DNA from: CAYRHS01 sp964424125
GTDB taxonomy: Bacteria > Actinomycetota > Acidimicrobiia > IMCC26256 > JAOSJL01
NCBI GenBank assembly: GCA_964424125.1
Contig: CAYRHS010000015.1
Location: 1 to 29,368, forward strand
DNA: 29,368 bases
Direction of reading: 5' to 3'
This document shows positions 13,832-21,292 of the stretch, one piece after another. The translations under genes were made by a program, and so were the position numbers. The notes beneath the pieces are model-generated. The model had not been told where the DNA came from and searched no databases. It saw nothing but the letters and a program-made list of their open reading frames with translations. Positions within the stretch are counted from its first letter, which is position 1. Every line of letters begins with the position of its first letter.

Positions 13832-15868
13832 ATGCGGCTGACCGAGATCCGATGGGCAGGAGACCCGGCGGGGTCGATCAGCTTCCACCCTCGGCTGACC
13901 GTCGTCTGCGACCTTCCCCACGACCCCACGACCGGATCGATCGGATTCGTCCTCGCGTCGCTCACGGATCGAAGCGACGGTGTCTTCGACGTGGAGCCGG
14001 GCGAGCTCGCCGAGGCCGCGACCGACGCTTCCGAGGGGGTCGTGCGCCTCGATGCCCCAGCACTGGCCGACGCCTGGAGGGAGCTCGTGCGACGCCGCGC
14101 CCGACGAGCGCGCGCGGAGCTCGAGCGCGGTCGCGACGTCCTGCGAGAGGAAGACGCGGTGCTCGCCGGGCGCACGCGCGCGCGCCGACGGGCCCGGGAC
14201 GACCTCTCCGAGCGTCGGGAGTCGGCGACCGCCGACCTCGCCGCCCGACGTGCGGAGCTCGCGGACTCCGTGGCCGACTGCGCGGCCGTCGAGGCGGCGC
14301 TGCGATGCCTGGACGAGGTGGAGAATGCCGAAGCGATGGCGGGCCCGCGTCCCACCGACGCCCTGGCCGAGCGGTGGATCGACCTCACGACCGCGATCGC
14401 GTTCCTCGGGGCCGACATGCCCAACGTGAGGACCTTCGCGGAGGGGGAACAGGCCCTGGCGACAGCTCGCCCCGACCAGCGACGCGAGGACTCGGTCGGG
14501 CAGATCTCGGTCGCCGATGCGGAAGCGCTCCATCGTGTCCACCAAGAGGTCGAGCGCGCCGAGAGGCGCGCCCAGAGGGTGCTCGCCGGCCGTGGTGCGA
14601 GACGCGCGCTGGCGGACGCGCGCGCGGCCGAACGCGAGCTCCTCGATCGGCTCGGGTTCAATGACTACGGCCAGTACCTGGCCTCGGTCGCGTTCGACGC
14701 CGAGACGGCTGACGTCGACGAGGCGGAGTCGTCGGCGGTCCGGGCTGCCGAGGACCGCCTGGCGCAGGCCACTGCGTTGCACCGGGCCGATCTCGAGCAC
14801 TGGGAGCAGCTCGAGGGGGAGCTGCGCGACGTCAGGTCCGAGGTGCGCGAGCTCCTCGGCGGAGAGCCCACCGACGACCCCTTGCGCGCCCTCCAGGGCC
14901 GGGCGGCGAGGAGCCAGCGCCTGGAAGCAGCCCTGGCGGCGCTCGCGGACGCGCTGGCGCAGGTCGGGGTGGCGGTTCCCGACGGCAGCGACGAGGCACC
15001 GACGGCTCGCGAGTGGCTCGAGCGGGAGCAGGAGCGGCGAGCGGATCTCGAGGCGAAGATCTCGGGGCTCGAGGCCCACGCGGTGCGGGAGCGTTCCGAG
15101 ATCGACGCGCGGGTCGAGGCCGTCGAGTCGGAGCTCGACGCACTGGCGGGGGAGCGAGACGAGCTCGTCGCTCGGCTGGAGGAGCTCCAGGGCGAGATCG
15201 ACGCATTCGACCGCGAGCAGGACGGGGAGCAGGGATCGTTGGAGCAACTCGACCTCGGCCAGCTCGGCGTCGCCGACGTGGACGAGACCTTCGTCCTCGC
15301 GCTGCCGAGGATCGGGGACCCCGAGTGGGCCTGGCCACTCGTCGTCGACCACGCCCTCGACGAGCTGGCCGACCCGGTGCGAACCAAGGCCTGCGAGCGG
15401 CTCGCGACGCGGGCGCGGGCCCAACAGGTGGTGATCGTCACCGACGAGGACGCGGTCCAGGAGTGGGCGAGCCGTCGGCACGTCGGGACCGTGGCACGCT
15501 GGCCGCCGGCGCCGCCCGAACCCGAGGTTGCCGAGGACGACGGTGACCCGGCGCCCGAGCCCGTGGAGGAGGCCGATCCTGAACTCGTGGTGGAGGCCAA
15601 CGCGCGGTCGTCGGAGGCCTCCATCGACCTCGTGGTCGACGGGGGGGAAGGGCGGGAGACGCCTCCGCCACCGGATCCGACCACCGTCATGCTGCGCTGC
15701 ACGCGCCACTGGCACCTGCGGGCGTCGACGCGCTGCAGTCGGTGCCAGGAGCCGTTCTGCGACCGGTGCCTGGTGACCGTGGGCCGGGGGCGGGAAGCCC
15801 GGGTGCTCTGCGTCGACTGTGCCCTGAGCGCGGCGGGGGTGCGCGTCCGGCATCGGCGCCGCCGGTGA
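13832..15868 (+). CDS. SMC-like coiled-coil protein with degenerate ATPase ends and C-terminal zinc finger
   Basis: The 678 residues are arranged like a short SMC/Rad50 protein. An N-terminal strand-rich segment (1-45) ends where a P-loop is expected. A long Ala/Glu/Arg-rich coiled coil (about 75-490) has a break near 160-300. A C-terminal ABC-like segment (PLVVDHALDELAD, 502-514, then QQVVIVTDEDAVQEWA) resembles Walker B, D-loop and switch regions. The Walker A lysine is absent (LPHDPTTGSIGFV, 28-40), the Walker B Glu is His (D506-H507), and no LSGGQ signature is visible, so ATP hydrolysis is unlikely. A Pro/Glu linker (about 550-615) leads to a B-box-like zinc finger with C623, H626, C635, C638, C643, C646, C660 and C663, and a basic tail. 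ATG 13832 follows GAAGGG. A structural or scaffold role is inferred; the function is unknown. Confidence 0.8.
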   Translation: MRLTEIRWAGDPAGSISFHPRLTVVCDLPHDPTTGSIGFVLASLTDRSDGVFDVEPGELAEAATDASEGVVRLDAPALADAWRELVRRRARRARAELERGRDVLREEDAVLAGRTRARRRARDDLSERRESATADLAARRAELADSVADCAAVEAALRCLDEVENAEAMAGPRPTDALAERWIDLTTAIAFLGADMPNVRTFAEGEQALATARPDQRREDSVGQISVADAEALHRVHQEVERAERRAQRVLAGRGARRALADARAAERELLDRLGFNDYGQYLASVAFDAETADVDEAESSAVRAAEDRLAQATALHRADLEHWEQLEGELRDVRSEVRELLGGEPTDDPLRALQGRAARSQRLEAALAALADALAQVGVAVPDGSDEAPTAREWLEREQERRADLEAKISGLEAHAVRERSEIDARVEAVESELDALAGERDELVARLEELQGEIDAFDREQDGEQGSLEQLDLGQLGVADVDETFVLALPRIGDPEWAWPLVVDHALDELADPVRTKACERLATRARAQQVVIVTDEDAVQEWASRRHVGTVARWPPAPPEPEVAEDDGDPAPEPVEEADPELVVEANARSSEASIDLVVDGGEGRETPPPPDPTTVMLRCTRHWHLRASTRCSRCQEPFCDRCLVTVGRGREARVLCVDCALSAAGVRVRHRRRR

Positions 15869-15881
15869 AACGACAGATTAC

Positions 15882-15908
15882 GGCCCCCGACTTTCGCGAG
15901 CGGGGGCC
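15882..15908 (+). terminator. Strong GC hairpin after the SMC-like gene
   Basis: GGCCCCCG (15882-15889) pairs perfectly with CGGGGGCC (15901-15908) around an 11-base loop that can pair further. It lies 14 bases after the stop codon at 15868. There is no T run, which is common for actinobacterial terminators. It is also within 25 bases of the next ATG (15931), so it could act on expression of that gene instead. Confidence 0.5.
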
Positions 15909-15930
15909 CATCGGCCAGAATGGTAGGGCG

Positions 15931-16602
15931 ATGGACTTGGAGTCCCGCGATTCCGTCAACCTGAAGCCGGCTGAGCTCGACGTTCTGGGCCAGATCCTCG
16001 GCGAGATCGGCTCGCGTGTGGGTGATGCCGAGCTCGACCGTCAGGTCGAGTCGTTCCCGCTCGTCTGCCTCACGAGCTTCGACGAGGAGCTCCACGGCTT
16101 CCTCTTCGGGTCCCTCGAACGGATCGGCGGCACCCCATGCGTGCTCTGGGGGCTGGGCTCCTCCCGACGGGGCAAGCAAGCGGGCCCTGCTCTGAAGGCG
16201 CTCGTGAGCGAGCTCTACCGCCGGGCGGCGATCTCCTTCCCCGACGAGGACGTGCTGGTCGCGGGCCTGATCGCCCATCCGGGCGGGTACTCGCTGCTGG
16301 GCGGGCTCTCGGACGTCTGTCCCCGGCCCGGGTACTCGCCGACCGGTGAGGAACGGGCGTGGGGCCGGCGGCTGGCGAAGCGTTTCGGCTGCAACGGCCG
16401 CTACGACGATCGGACCTTCCGGGTCAAGAAGGGCAAGGGAGCGGCCGCGGTCTTCGACACCCGCACGATGAAGGTGTCGAACAAGTCGAAGGCGGCCGAG
16501 ATGCTCGGTACCCCCGACCCCGCTTCGGGTGAGGGCGTGATCGTCTTCGGCTGGGCCCCCGCCGAGGTGCTCGAGGCCGGGCTCACGCCCGGGCGCCGCT
16601 AG
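15931..16602 (+). CDS. Hypothetical protein, possibly acetyltransferase-like fold (223 aa)
   Basis: No family is recognised with certainty. The 223-residue protein is soluble. A beta-strand followed by a Gly/Arg-rich turn and a helix (CVLWGLGSSRRGKQAGPALKALVSELYRR, in the middle) resembles the acetyl-CoA-binding region of GNAT proteins, and the preceding strands (FPLVCLTSFDEELHGFLFGSLER) would fit that fold. A conserved-looking HPGGYSLLGG and a basic segment (VKKGKGAAAVFDTRTMKVSNKSK) follow. The ATG at 15931 is preferred; the open frame upstream would overlap the previous gene and a hairpin. Its TAG stop shares the tetramer CTAG (16599-16602) with the stop of the convergent DUF255 gene. Confidence 0.7.
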   Translation: MDLESRDSVNLKPAELDVLGQILGEIGSRVGDAELDRQVESFPLVCLTSFDEELHGFLFGSLERIGGTPCVLWGLGSSRRGKQAGPALKALVSELYRRAAISFPDEDVLVAGLIAHPGGYSLLGGLSDVCPRPGYSPTGEERAWGRRLAKRFGCNGRYDDRTFRVKKGKGAAAVFDTRTMKVSNKSKAAEMLGTPDPASGEGVIVFGWAPAEVLEAGLTPGRR

Positions 16603-18679
16603 GCCGCTCCCGCCCGCGCCAGCGCCGCGTCCAGCTCCCCGCTCAGCTCGCCCTCGGTCGTGACCGGCCGTCGGCAGACGTAGCCCTCGCAGACGTAGGC
16701 GGCCGGCGCCCCGTCGACGAGCGCCCGGTCCGCGAGGAGCGGCGTTCGGTCGGCCCCGACGTCCGGTGGCGCGAACGCCGTCACCGAGCCGGGAAGGAGA
16801 TGCCCGAGCACCTCGTGGCGGAGCCGTTCGTAGTCCTCGTCACCCGGGGTGCCGACGACCGCCACCTCGAGCGACGGGAGGACGACCCGCTCGACGGCCT
16901 CGAGGAGCGACGGGAACGCGGACGGTTGACGCCGCAGCGGTTCGGCCAGCAGCGAGAGGACCCCGCCGGCCGCGTCGCCGTAACGCCGATCCCCGGTCAG
17001 CGTGGCGAGGCGGAGGAGCCCGTCGGCCGCGAGAGAGTTCGCGGACGGCGTGGCTCCGTCGAAGAGGTCTTTGGGTCGCACGACGAGGTCGGGCGCGTCG
17101 TCACCGGTCGTGAAGAAGCCGCCCGCCTCGTCGTCGACGAACCGTTGGATCAACTGCTCGGCGACCCCTCGCGCGGCGTCGAGCCAGACGACGTCGTCGA
17201 CCTCGGCCAGCGTGCAGAGGGCCTCGAGCAGTGCCGCGTGGTCCTGGGCGTAGGCGAGGTGGCGGGCTTCGCCGGCCTGCCACGACCGGAGGAAGCGCCC
17301 GTCGCGGCGGCGGAGCTCGTCGAGCAGGAAGCTCGCGTTGGTGCGAGCCGCGTCCATCCAGTCGTCACGCCCGAGCGCGGCCGCGGCCTCGGCCAGGGCG
17401 CGCAGGAACAGCGCGTTCCATTCGAGCAGCACCTTGTCGTCGAGGCCGGGGCGGACGCGCTGCGCTCGCGCCGCGAAGAGTTTCGGGAGAGCACGTTCGA
17501 CCTCGGCCGGCCGCGGGGCGTCCCGGGTGACGGCGTGCAGGATGTTCGCGCCCTCGAAGTTGCCGCTTGCGGTGACGCCGAACCAGCCGGCCACGGCGGG
17601 GGTGTCCCCGCCGCAGATCGCCTGGATCTCGTCGAGGCCCCAGACGTAGAAGCGGCCTTCCTCGCCCTCGGAGTCCGCGTCCTCGGCGCTGGAGAAGCCG
17701 CCTCCGTCCTGGCGCAGGTCGCGCAACACGTAGCCGACGGTCTCCTCCACGACGCGGCGCCATCTCGGTTCGCCCGTGACGAGGTGCCCGTGCAGGTAGG
17801 CGCGCACCAGTAGGGCCTGGTCGTAGAGCATCTTCTCGAAGTGGGGGACGAGCCAGTAGTCGTCGACGCTGTAGCGATGGAAGCCCCCGCCTACCTGNNN
17901 NNNNNNNGGTAATCCCAGTTTGCCAAAACAGGCGAGGCATTGATCTCGATGAGCTTCATGCCGCCCGCGGCCATCGCGTCGAGGGTCGTGCGCACCATCG
18001 CGAGGCTCTCGTCGTCGTGGGTGCGCGCGTGGCGGCGAAGCAGGAAGTCCAGCGAGGTGGACGGCGGGAACTTCGGGGCTCGCCCGAACCCTCCGTAGCG
18101 GGGCTCGAAGCGCTCGCGGAGCTGGGCGTACGCGCTCCGGAGGATGTCGACGGAGACGGTGTCGCCCGCGGGCTGCAGAGCGGAGCCCCGGGCGAGCGCC
18201 TCGGCGAGGTGCGACGCCTGGCTGTCGAGATCGGCGCGCCGGTTCCGCCAGGCGTCGTCCACGGCCTCGAGCACGCGGCGGAAGCTGCTCATGCCCGGCC
18301 GGTCCTCCTTGGGGAAGTACGTCCCGCCGAAGAAGGGTCGGCCGTCGGGGGTGAGAAAGACCGTCATCGGCCAGCCGCCGTGGCCGGTCATCGCCTGCAC
18401 CGCCTGCATGTAGACCGCGTCGACGTCGGGCCGCTCCTCCCGGTCGACCTTCACGTTCACGAAGCGGCGGTTCATCTCCGCGGCCGTGCCCGAGTCCTCG
18501 AAGGACTCGTGTGCCATGACATGGCACCAGTGGCACGCGGAGTAGCCGACCGAGAGCAACACCGGGCGATCCGACGCCACCGCCTCGGCGAACGCCTCCT
18601 CTCCCCACGGGTACCAGTCGACGGGGTTCGCGGCGTGTTGGCGGAGGTAGGGGCTCGTCTCGTCGGCGAGGCGGTTCAT
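16599..18679 (-). CDS. DUF255 thioredoxin-domain protein (YyaL/SPATA20 family), split by gap
   Basis: The family combines an N-terminal thioredoxin fold with a C-terminal six-hairpin (cellobiose-epimerase-like) barrel; its reaction is unknown. The N-terminus is MNRLADETSPYLRQHAANPV, with C49 and C52 in CHWC and MTGHGGWPMTVFLTPDG. This part runs from 18679 to about 17957. The C-terminal part resumes at 17897 with QVGGGFHRYSVDDYWLVPHFEKMLYDQ and runs to the TAG at 16601-16599. The two parts are in different frames. Between them lie ten N (17898-17907) and about 49 odd bases (17908-17956) in place of the expected Tyr-Asp. The undamaged gene would be about 690 residues. ATGA overlap couples it to the phosphodiesterase gene upstream. 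Confidence 0.92.
17898..17907. other. Assembly gap (10 N) inside the DUF255 gene
   Basis: A run of ten unknown bases. The left flank is normal gene sequence, while the right flank (17908-17956) does not fit the gene in any frame. The gap size is therefore not reliable. Confidence 0.95.
17908..17956. other. Foreign or chimeric 49-base segment beside the gap
   Basis: These bases are about half G+C in a neighbourhood near 70%. They replace a place where the DUF255 family needs only two codons (Tyr-Asp) between the Gly-Gly-Met of one contig and the Gln-Val-Gly-Gly-Gly of the other. Read in the gene's frame they give KLIEINASPVLANWDY, which belongs to no expected part of the family. The likely explanation is a chimeric contig end. 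Confidence 0.7.
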
Positions 18680-19752
18680 GGAGCCGTCGAGGTCGGCGCA
18701 CCGGAGGTGAGCCCGAGGAGCTCGAGGATCACCGGGGCCCAGTCGGTCGCGCGGAAGCCACCGGCCGCGACGCGTCGGGCGAGTGGTCGGGCCGCGGGGT
18801 GGCCGCCTCCGACGACGGCCACCTGATCGAGTGTGCGGGGCCCGCCGTGGCATCCGGGCTCGCACGCGAACCCGTCGAAGCCGAACTGGCGGCCGTCCTC
18901 GGCCCATAGGAGCTGCATGCCCTCGCCGATCGGCGCGGACCCGGCGACGCCGGCGACGTCGGCGAGCCAGCGCCCGTCCTCCGGGTCGTCGCCGTGGACG
19001 ACGGCGGCATCGCCCTCGGGCAGGTACTCGAGGCCGCGATCGCGCGCCGGGACACCCGGATCGACGGGGTCGTGGCTCGCGGCGACCATCGAATGGTCGC
19101 TGACGACGAGCAGCACGACGTCGGACCAGCGAGCAGCGAGCGCGTCCCGCAGCCGGCCGAAGTGGCGATCGGCGGCCGCGTATGCGGCGAGGGCCGCCTC
19201 GGATTCGGGGGAGTGGACGTGTCCGGCAGTGTCGGTGCCGTTGATCTGGCCGATGACGAAGTCGACCGGTCCTCCGCAGGCTTCGACCAGGTGGGGCACG
19301 GTCTCGTCGTCGGTGAGGAACCCGTGGGCGTCGAGCGCGGCGCCGTCCGGGATCCGGCCGTCGGGCGGCCAGTGCTCGGTCGCCGCGTGACCGCCGGTGA
19401 CACCGACCAGCTCCTGGTCGCCGACGACGAGCGCACTCGTTCGGTCCTGTTCCCCACAGTGGTCGAAGACCGTGGGCACCTTCGGGCCGATGGCGGAGGC
19501 GCAGACGAGCTCGCCCGCCGCGTCGCGCAGGTAGTTCGCGACGAGACCGTGAACCCGGGGTTCGGCGCCTGTGACGAAGGTGGCGTGGTTCGGGTAGGTC
19601 GCCGACGGCATCACGCCTTCGATGACCGCCGGCCTCGTGTCGTGTTCCGCGGCGAGCGCGAAGAGATTGGGCGTCCGCGCGAGGGACGCGTGCCGGGCGG
19701 GAAGGCCGTCGAGGACGCAGAACACGACGCGGGGCTCGGCGGCTCTGGTCAC
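18676..19752 (-). CDS. Alkaline-phosphatase superfamily hydrolase (nucleotide pyrophosphatase/phosphodiesterase or PhnA-like)
   Basis: A cytoplasmic 358-residue hydrolase with a two-metal active site. The metal and catalytic residues can be placed: D15 in FCVLDGLPA, nucleophile T52 in PSATYPNHATFVTG, D174 and H178 in GTDTAGH, D219 and H220 in VVSDHSM, and H302 in CHGGP. This is the nucleotide pyrophosphatase/phosphodiesterase group, which also contains phosphonoacetate hydrolase PhnA. VTGAEPRVHGLVANYL resembles both. There is no signal peptide, unlike most secreted family members. GTG 19752 overlaps the stop of the PhnZ-like gene (GTGA), and its own stop overlaps the DUF255 start (ATGA), so the three are translationally coupled. 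The PhnZ-like partner favours a small phosphonate or phosphate ester as substrate, but this is inference. Confidence 0.88.
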   Translation of the reverse strand: MTRAAEPRVVFCVLDGLPARHASLARTPNLFALAAEHDTRPAVIEGVMPSATYPNHATFVTGAEPRVHGLVANYLRDAAGELVCASAIGPKVPTVFDHCGEQDRTSALVVGDQELVGVTGGHAATEHWPPDGRIPDGAALDAHGFLTDDETVPHLVEACGGPVDFVIGQINGTDTAGHVHSPESEAALAAYAAADRHFGRLRDALAARWSDVVLLVVSDHSMVAASHDPVDPGVPARDRGLEYLPEGDAAVVHGDDPEDGRWLADVAGVAGSAPIGEGMQLLWAEDGRQFGFDGFACEPGCHGGPRTLDQVAVVGGGHPAARPLARRVAAGGFRATDWAPVILELLGLTSGAPTSTAP

Positions 19753-20213
19753 GCGTGTCCCTCGCGTGCGAGCCGGTCCAGGATTCCCCACCAGTCGTCG
19801 AGCCGGGTCGCGTCGCGACCGGGGACCTTGGCCGCTTCGTCGGCACGACGCAGCGCGATCAGAGCCGCGAAGTCCGGCGCCTGCTCGAGGCGGTGCCGTT
19901 CGTCGGCGCCGAGCGCGTCGCCCTGCAGACCGAGGGTGGCGGTGCTCCGAGCGCTCAGCCGATCCCGGTAGGAGGGATCGGTCGCGACCAGATACCGCTT
20001 CGCCGTGACGTGCTCGGCCACCAGCCATGCCACCCGCGCGCCGACCAGCAGCCGGACCGTGTCGGCGCCCGTCCTTCCGTGCTCGGCGAGTCGATCGGCG
20101 CACTGGAGGGAGTGCTCCAGGACCGAGACGTGCTCGTCGTCGTCGAGGTCGCCGCCCTCGTCGAGGAGCGCCAGCAAGTCGTCGATCGCGCGTGGCGCCG
20201 CGGGTGCGTTCAC
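19749..20213 (-). CDS. PhnZ/TmpB-like HD-domain protein lacking the central metal-binding segment
   Basis: The sequence matches the PhnZ-type HD family (iron-dependent oxygenases acting on organophosphonates) along its length. SVLEHSLQCADRLAEHG (30-46, with H34), VAWLVAEHVTAKRYLVATD (61-79, with H68 and K72-R73-Y74), LQGDALGADE, and LRRADEAAKVPG (121-132, with D125) all align with the family. The stretch that should lie between HG (about 46) and RLLVGARVAW, including the HD dyad and the following His, is missing. The protein is 154 residues instead of about 185-190. The junction reads RTGADTV, and family members have a Gly-Ala-Asp both before and after the missing part, so a deletion between short repeats is plausible. 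Three of the six metal ligands are gone, so diiron chemistry is not expected. GTG 20213 begins the three-gene operon. Confidence 0.8.
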   Translation of the reverse strand: MNAPAAPRAIDDLLALLDEGGDLDDDEHVSVLEHSLQCADRLAEHGRTGADTVRLLVGARVAWLVAEHVTAKRYLVATDPSYRDRLSARSTATLGLQGDALGADERHRLEQAPDFAALIALRRADEAAKVPGRDATRLDDWWGILDRLAREGHA

Positions 20214-20239
20214 CTGGTCATCGTCGCACAGCGATCACA

Positions 20240-21241
20240 ATGGGGCCCGTGCGTCTGATCGTGACCGGCATCGTCGCCGGGCTGCTCCTCGGGTACGCCC
20301 TCCAGCGGGTGAAGTTGTCGTTGCACACGACGTGGGCGGGCCTTCCCGACGGCTGGTGGGGCGTGTTCCGCACCTGGTTGCTGGGGGTCATGGTGGGCGT
20401 GTTGGGGCTCACGGTCATCTTCGAGAGCGGTGCGTGGGACCAACTGAACGAGGGGCTACCGCTGCGGCCGTTCCCGAACGTGCTCGGAGGACTGCTCCTC
20501 GGCTTCGGCATGGTGTTGGCGCTGACGTCGGCGTCGGGCCTCTTCTACAACCTGGGTGCCGGCTCGGTGACCTGCCTCGTGGGGATCGGGGGGTTCGCCC
20601 TCGGTGACGCGGCCGGGGGTTGGTTCGACGTTCCCGGCCAGCACGCCGTGCTCGCCGCGGGGGAGGGCGCGACGCTTCCGGGTTGGATCGGTGTGCCCCA
20701 CTGGGTCGTCGCGGTGCCTCTCGCCCTCGTGGTGATCGCCCTGCTGTTCCGTTGGCGGCCCAATCCCCGGGACCGGCCGGAGCTGCCCGATCAGTGGCGG
20801 TGGCCGGTCGGGGGCGTCGCGCTCGGGGTTTCGCTGGTGGGCGCGTGGGTGTTGGCGGGGATCGGAGGGCACAACTTCGGACCCAACACCGAGGGTGCGG
20901 TTTCCAGCCTCCTGAGCGGGCACCCCAACCGCTGGGAAGGAGCGTTCGTCGTCGCCCTCGTGCCGGGGGCACTCGTCGCCGCGGCCACCACCAGCGTGTT
21001 GGCCGTTGCGAGGACCCATGCGGGCAAGCTGGTCCGGCTCGGCGTCGGTGGGGTGATCCTGGGCCTCGGTGGCCAGATCGCGGGCGGGTGCAACCTCGGC
21101 CACGGACTCTCGGGCGTCGCCCAGCTCAGCATCAGCTCGTGGTTGGTCGTCGCTTCGATCGTGGCGGGCATCGCCGTCGGGCGCCGGATCGTCGTCGCCT
21201 CGGAGGAGGAGCTGCGCGAGCTCGGCCCGCTCCTGGGCTGA
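20240..21241 (+). CDS. YeeE/YedE family membrane protein (putative thiosulfate/sulfur-compound importer)
   Basis: The 333-residue protein has about nine membrane helices and the YeeE/YedE (PF04143) layout. Members carry thiosulfate or other sulfur compounds inward by a relay of conserved cysteines. Two such cysteines are visible: C112 in AGSVTCLVGIGGFALGD, and C284 in IAGGCNLGHGLSGVAQL, the family's strongest motif. A large non-membrane loop (PNPRDRPELPDQWRWP) divides the halves. ATG 20240 is used; GTG 20249 is also possible. The start is 26 bp from the divergent PhnZ-like gene, too little for two separate promoters, so one promoter lies within coding sequence. No TusA-like partner gene is adjacent. 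A hairpin follows the stop codon. Confidence 0.87.
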   Translation: MGPVRLIVTGIVAGLLLGYALQRVKLSLHTTWAGLPDGWWGVFRTWLLGVMVGVLGLTVIFESGAWDQLNEGLPLRPFPNVLGGLLLGFGMVLALTSASGLFYNLGAGSVTCLVGIGGFALGDAAGGWFDVPGQHAVLAAGEGATLPGWIGVPHWVVAVPLALVVIALLFRWRPNPRDRPELPDQWRWPVGGVALGVSLVGAWVLAGIGGHNFGPNTEGAVSSLLSGHPNRWEGAFVVALVPGALVAAATTSVLAVARTHAGKLVRLGVGGVILGLGGQIAGGCNLGHGLSGVAQLSISSWLVVASIVAGIAVGRRIVVASEEELRELGPLLG

Positions 21242-21249
21242 TCCGGGAT

Positions 21250-21274
21250 CCGGGAGCGTTCAGGCTCGCTCCGG
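21250..21274 (+). terminator. Hairpin between the YeeE-like gene and the sigma factor gene
   Basis: CCGGGAGCG (21250-21258) can pair with CGCTCCGG (21267-21274) with one bulged G and an 8-base loop. It stands 9 bases after the transporter's stop codon and 18 bases before the sigma factor start. No T run. It may be a weak terminator or attenuator; chance is not excluded. Confidence 0.35.
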
Positions 21275-21292
21275 CGACGCCGATGAGTCGGT

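Noticed and set aside
13583..16278. Long minus-strand open frames opposite the SMC-like gene and its neighbours
   Set aside because: Low-complexity Arg/Ser/Pro-rich or Leu/Arg-rich sequences without motifs; the plus-strand coiled coil and zinc finger are far more convincing.
4163..21241. Functional pairing of the sulfurtransferase with the YeeE-like transporter
   Set aside because: Both handle sulfur compounds, but they are 15 kb apart with many unrelated genes between; there is no evidence for a joint system.
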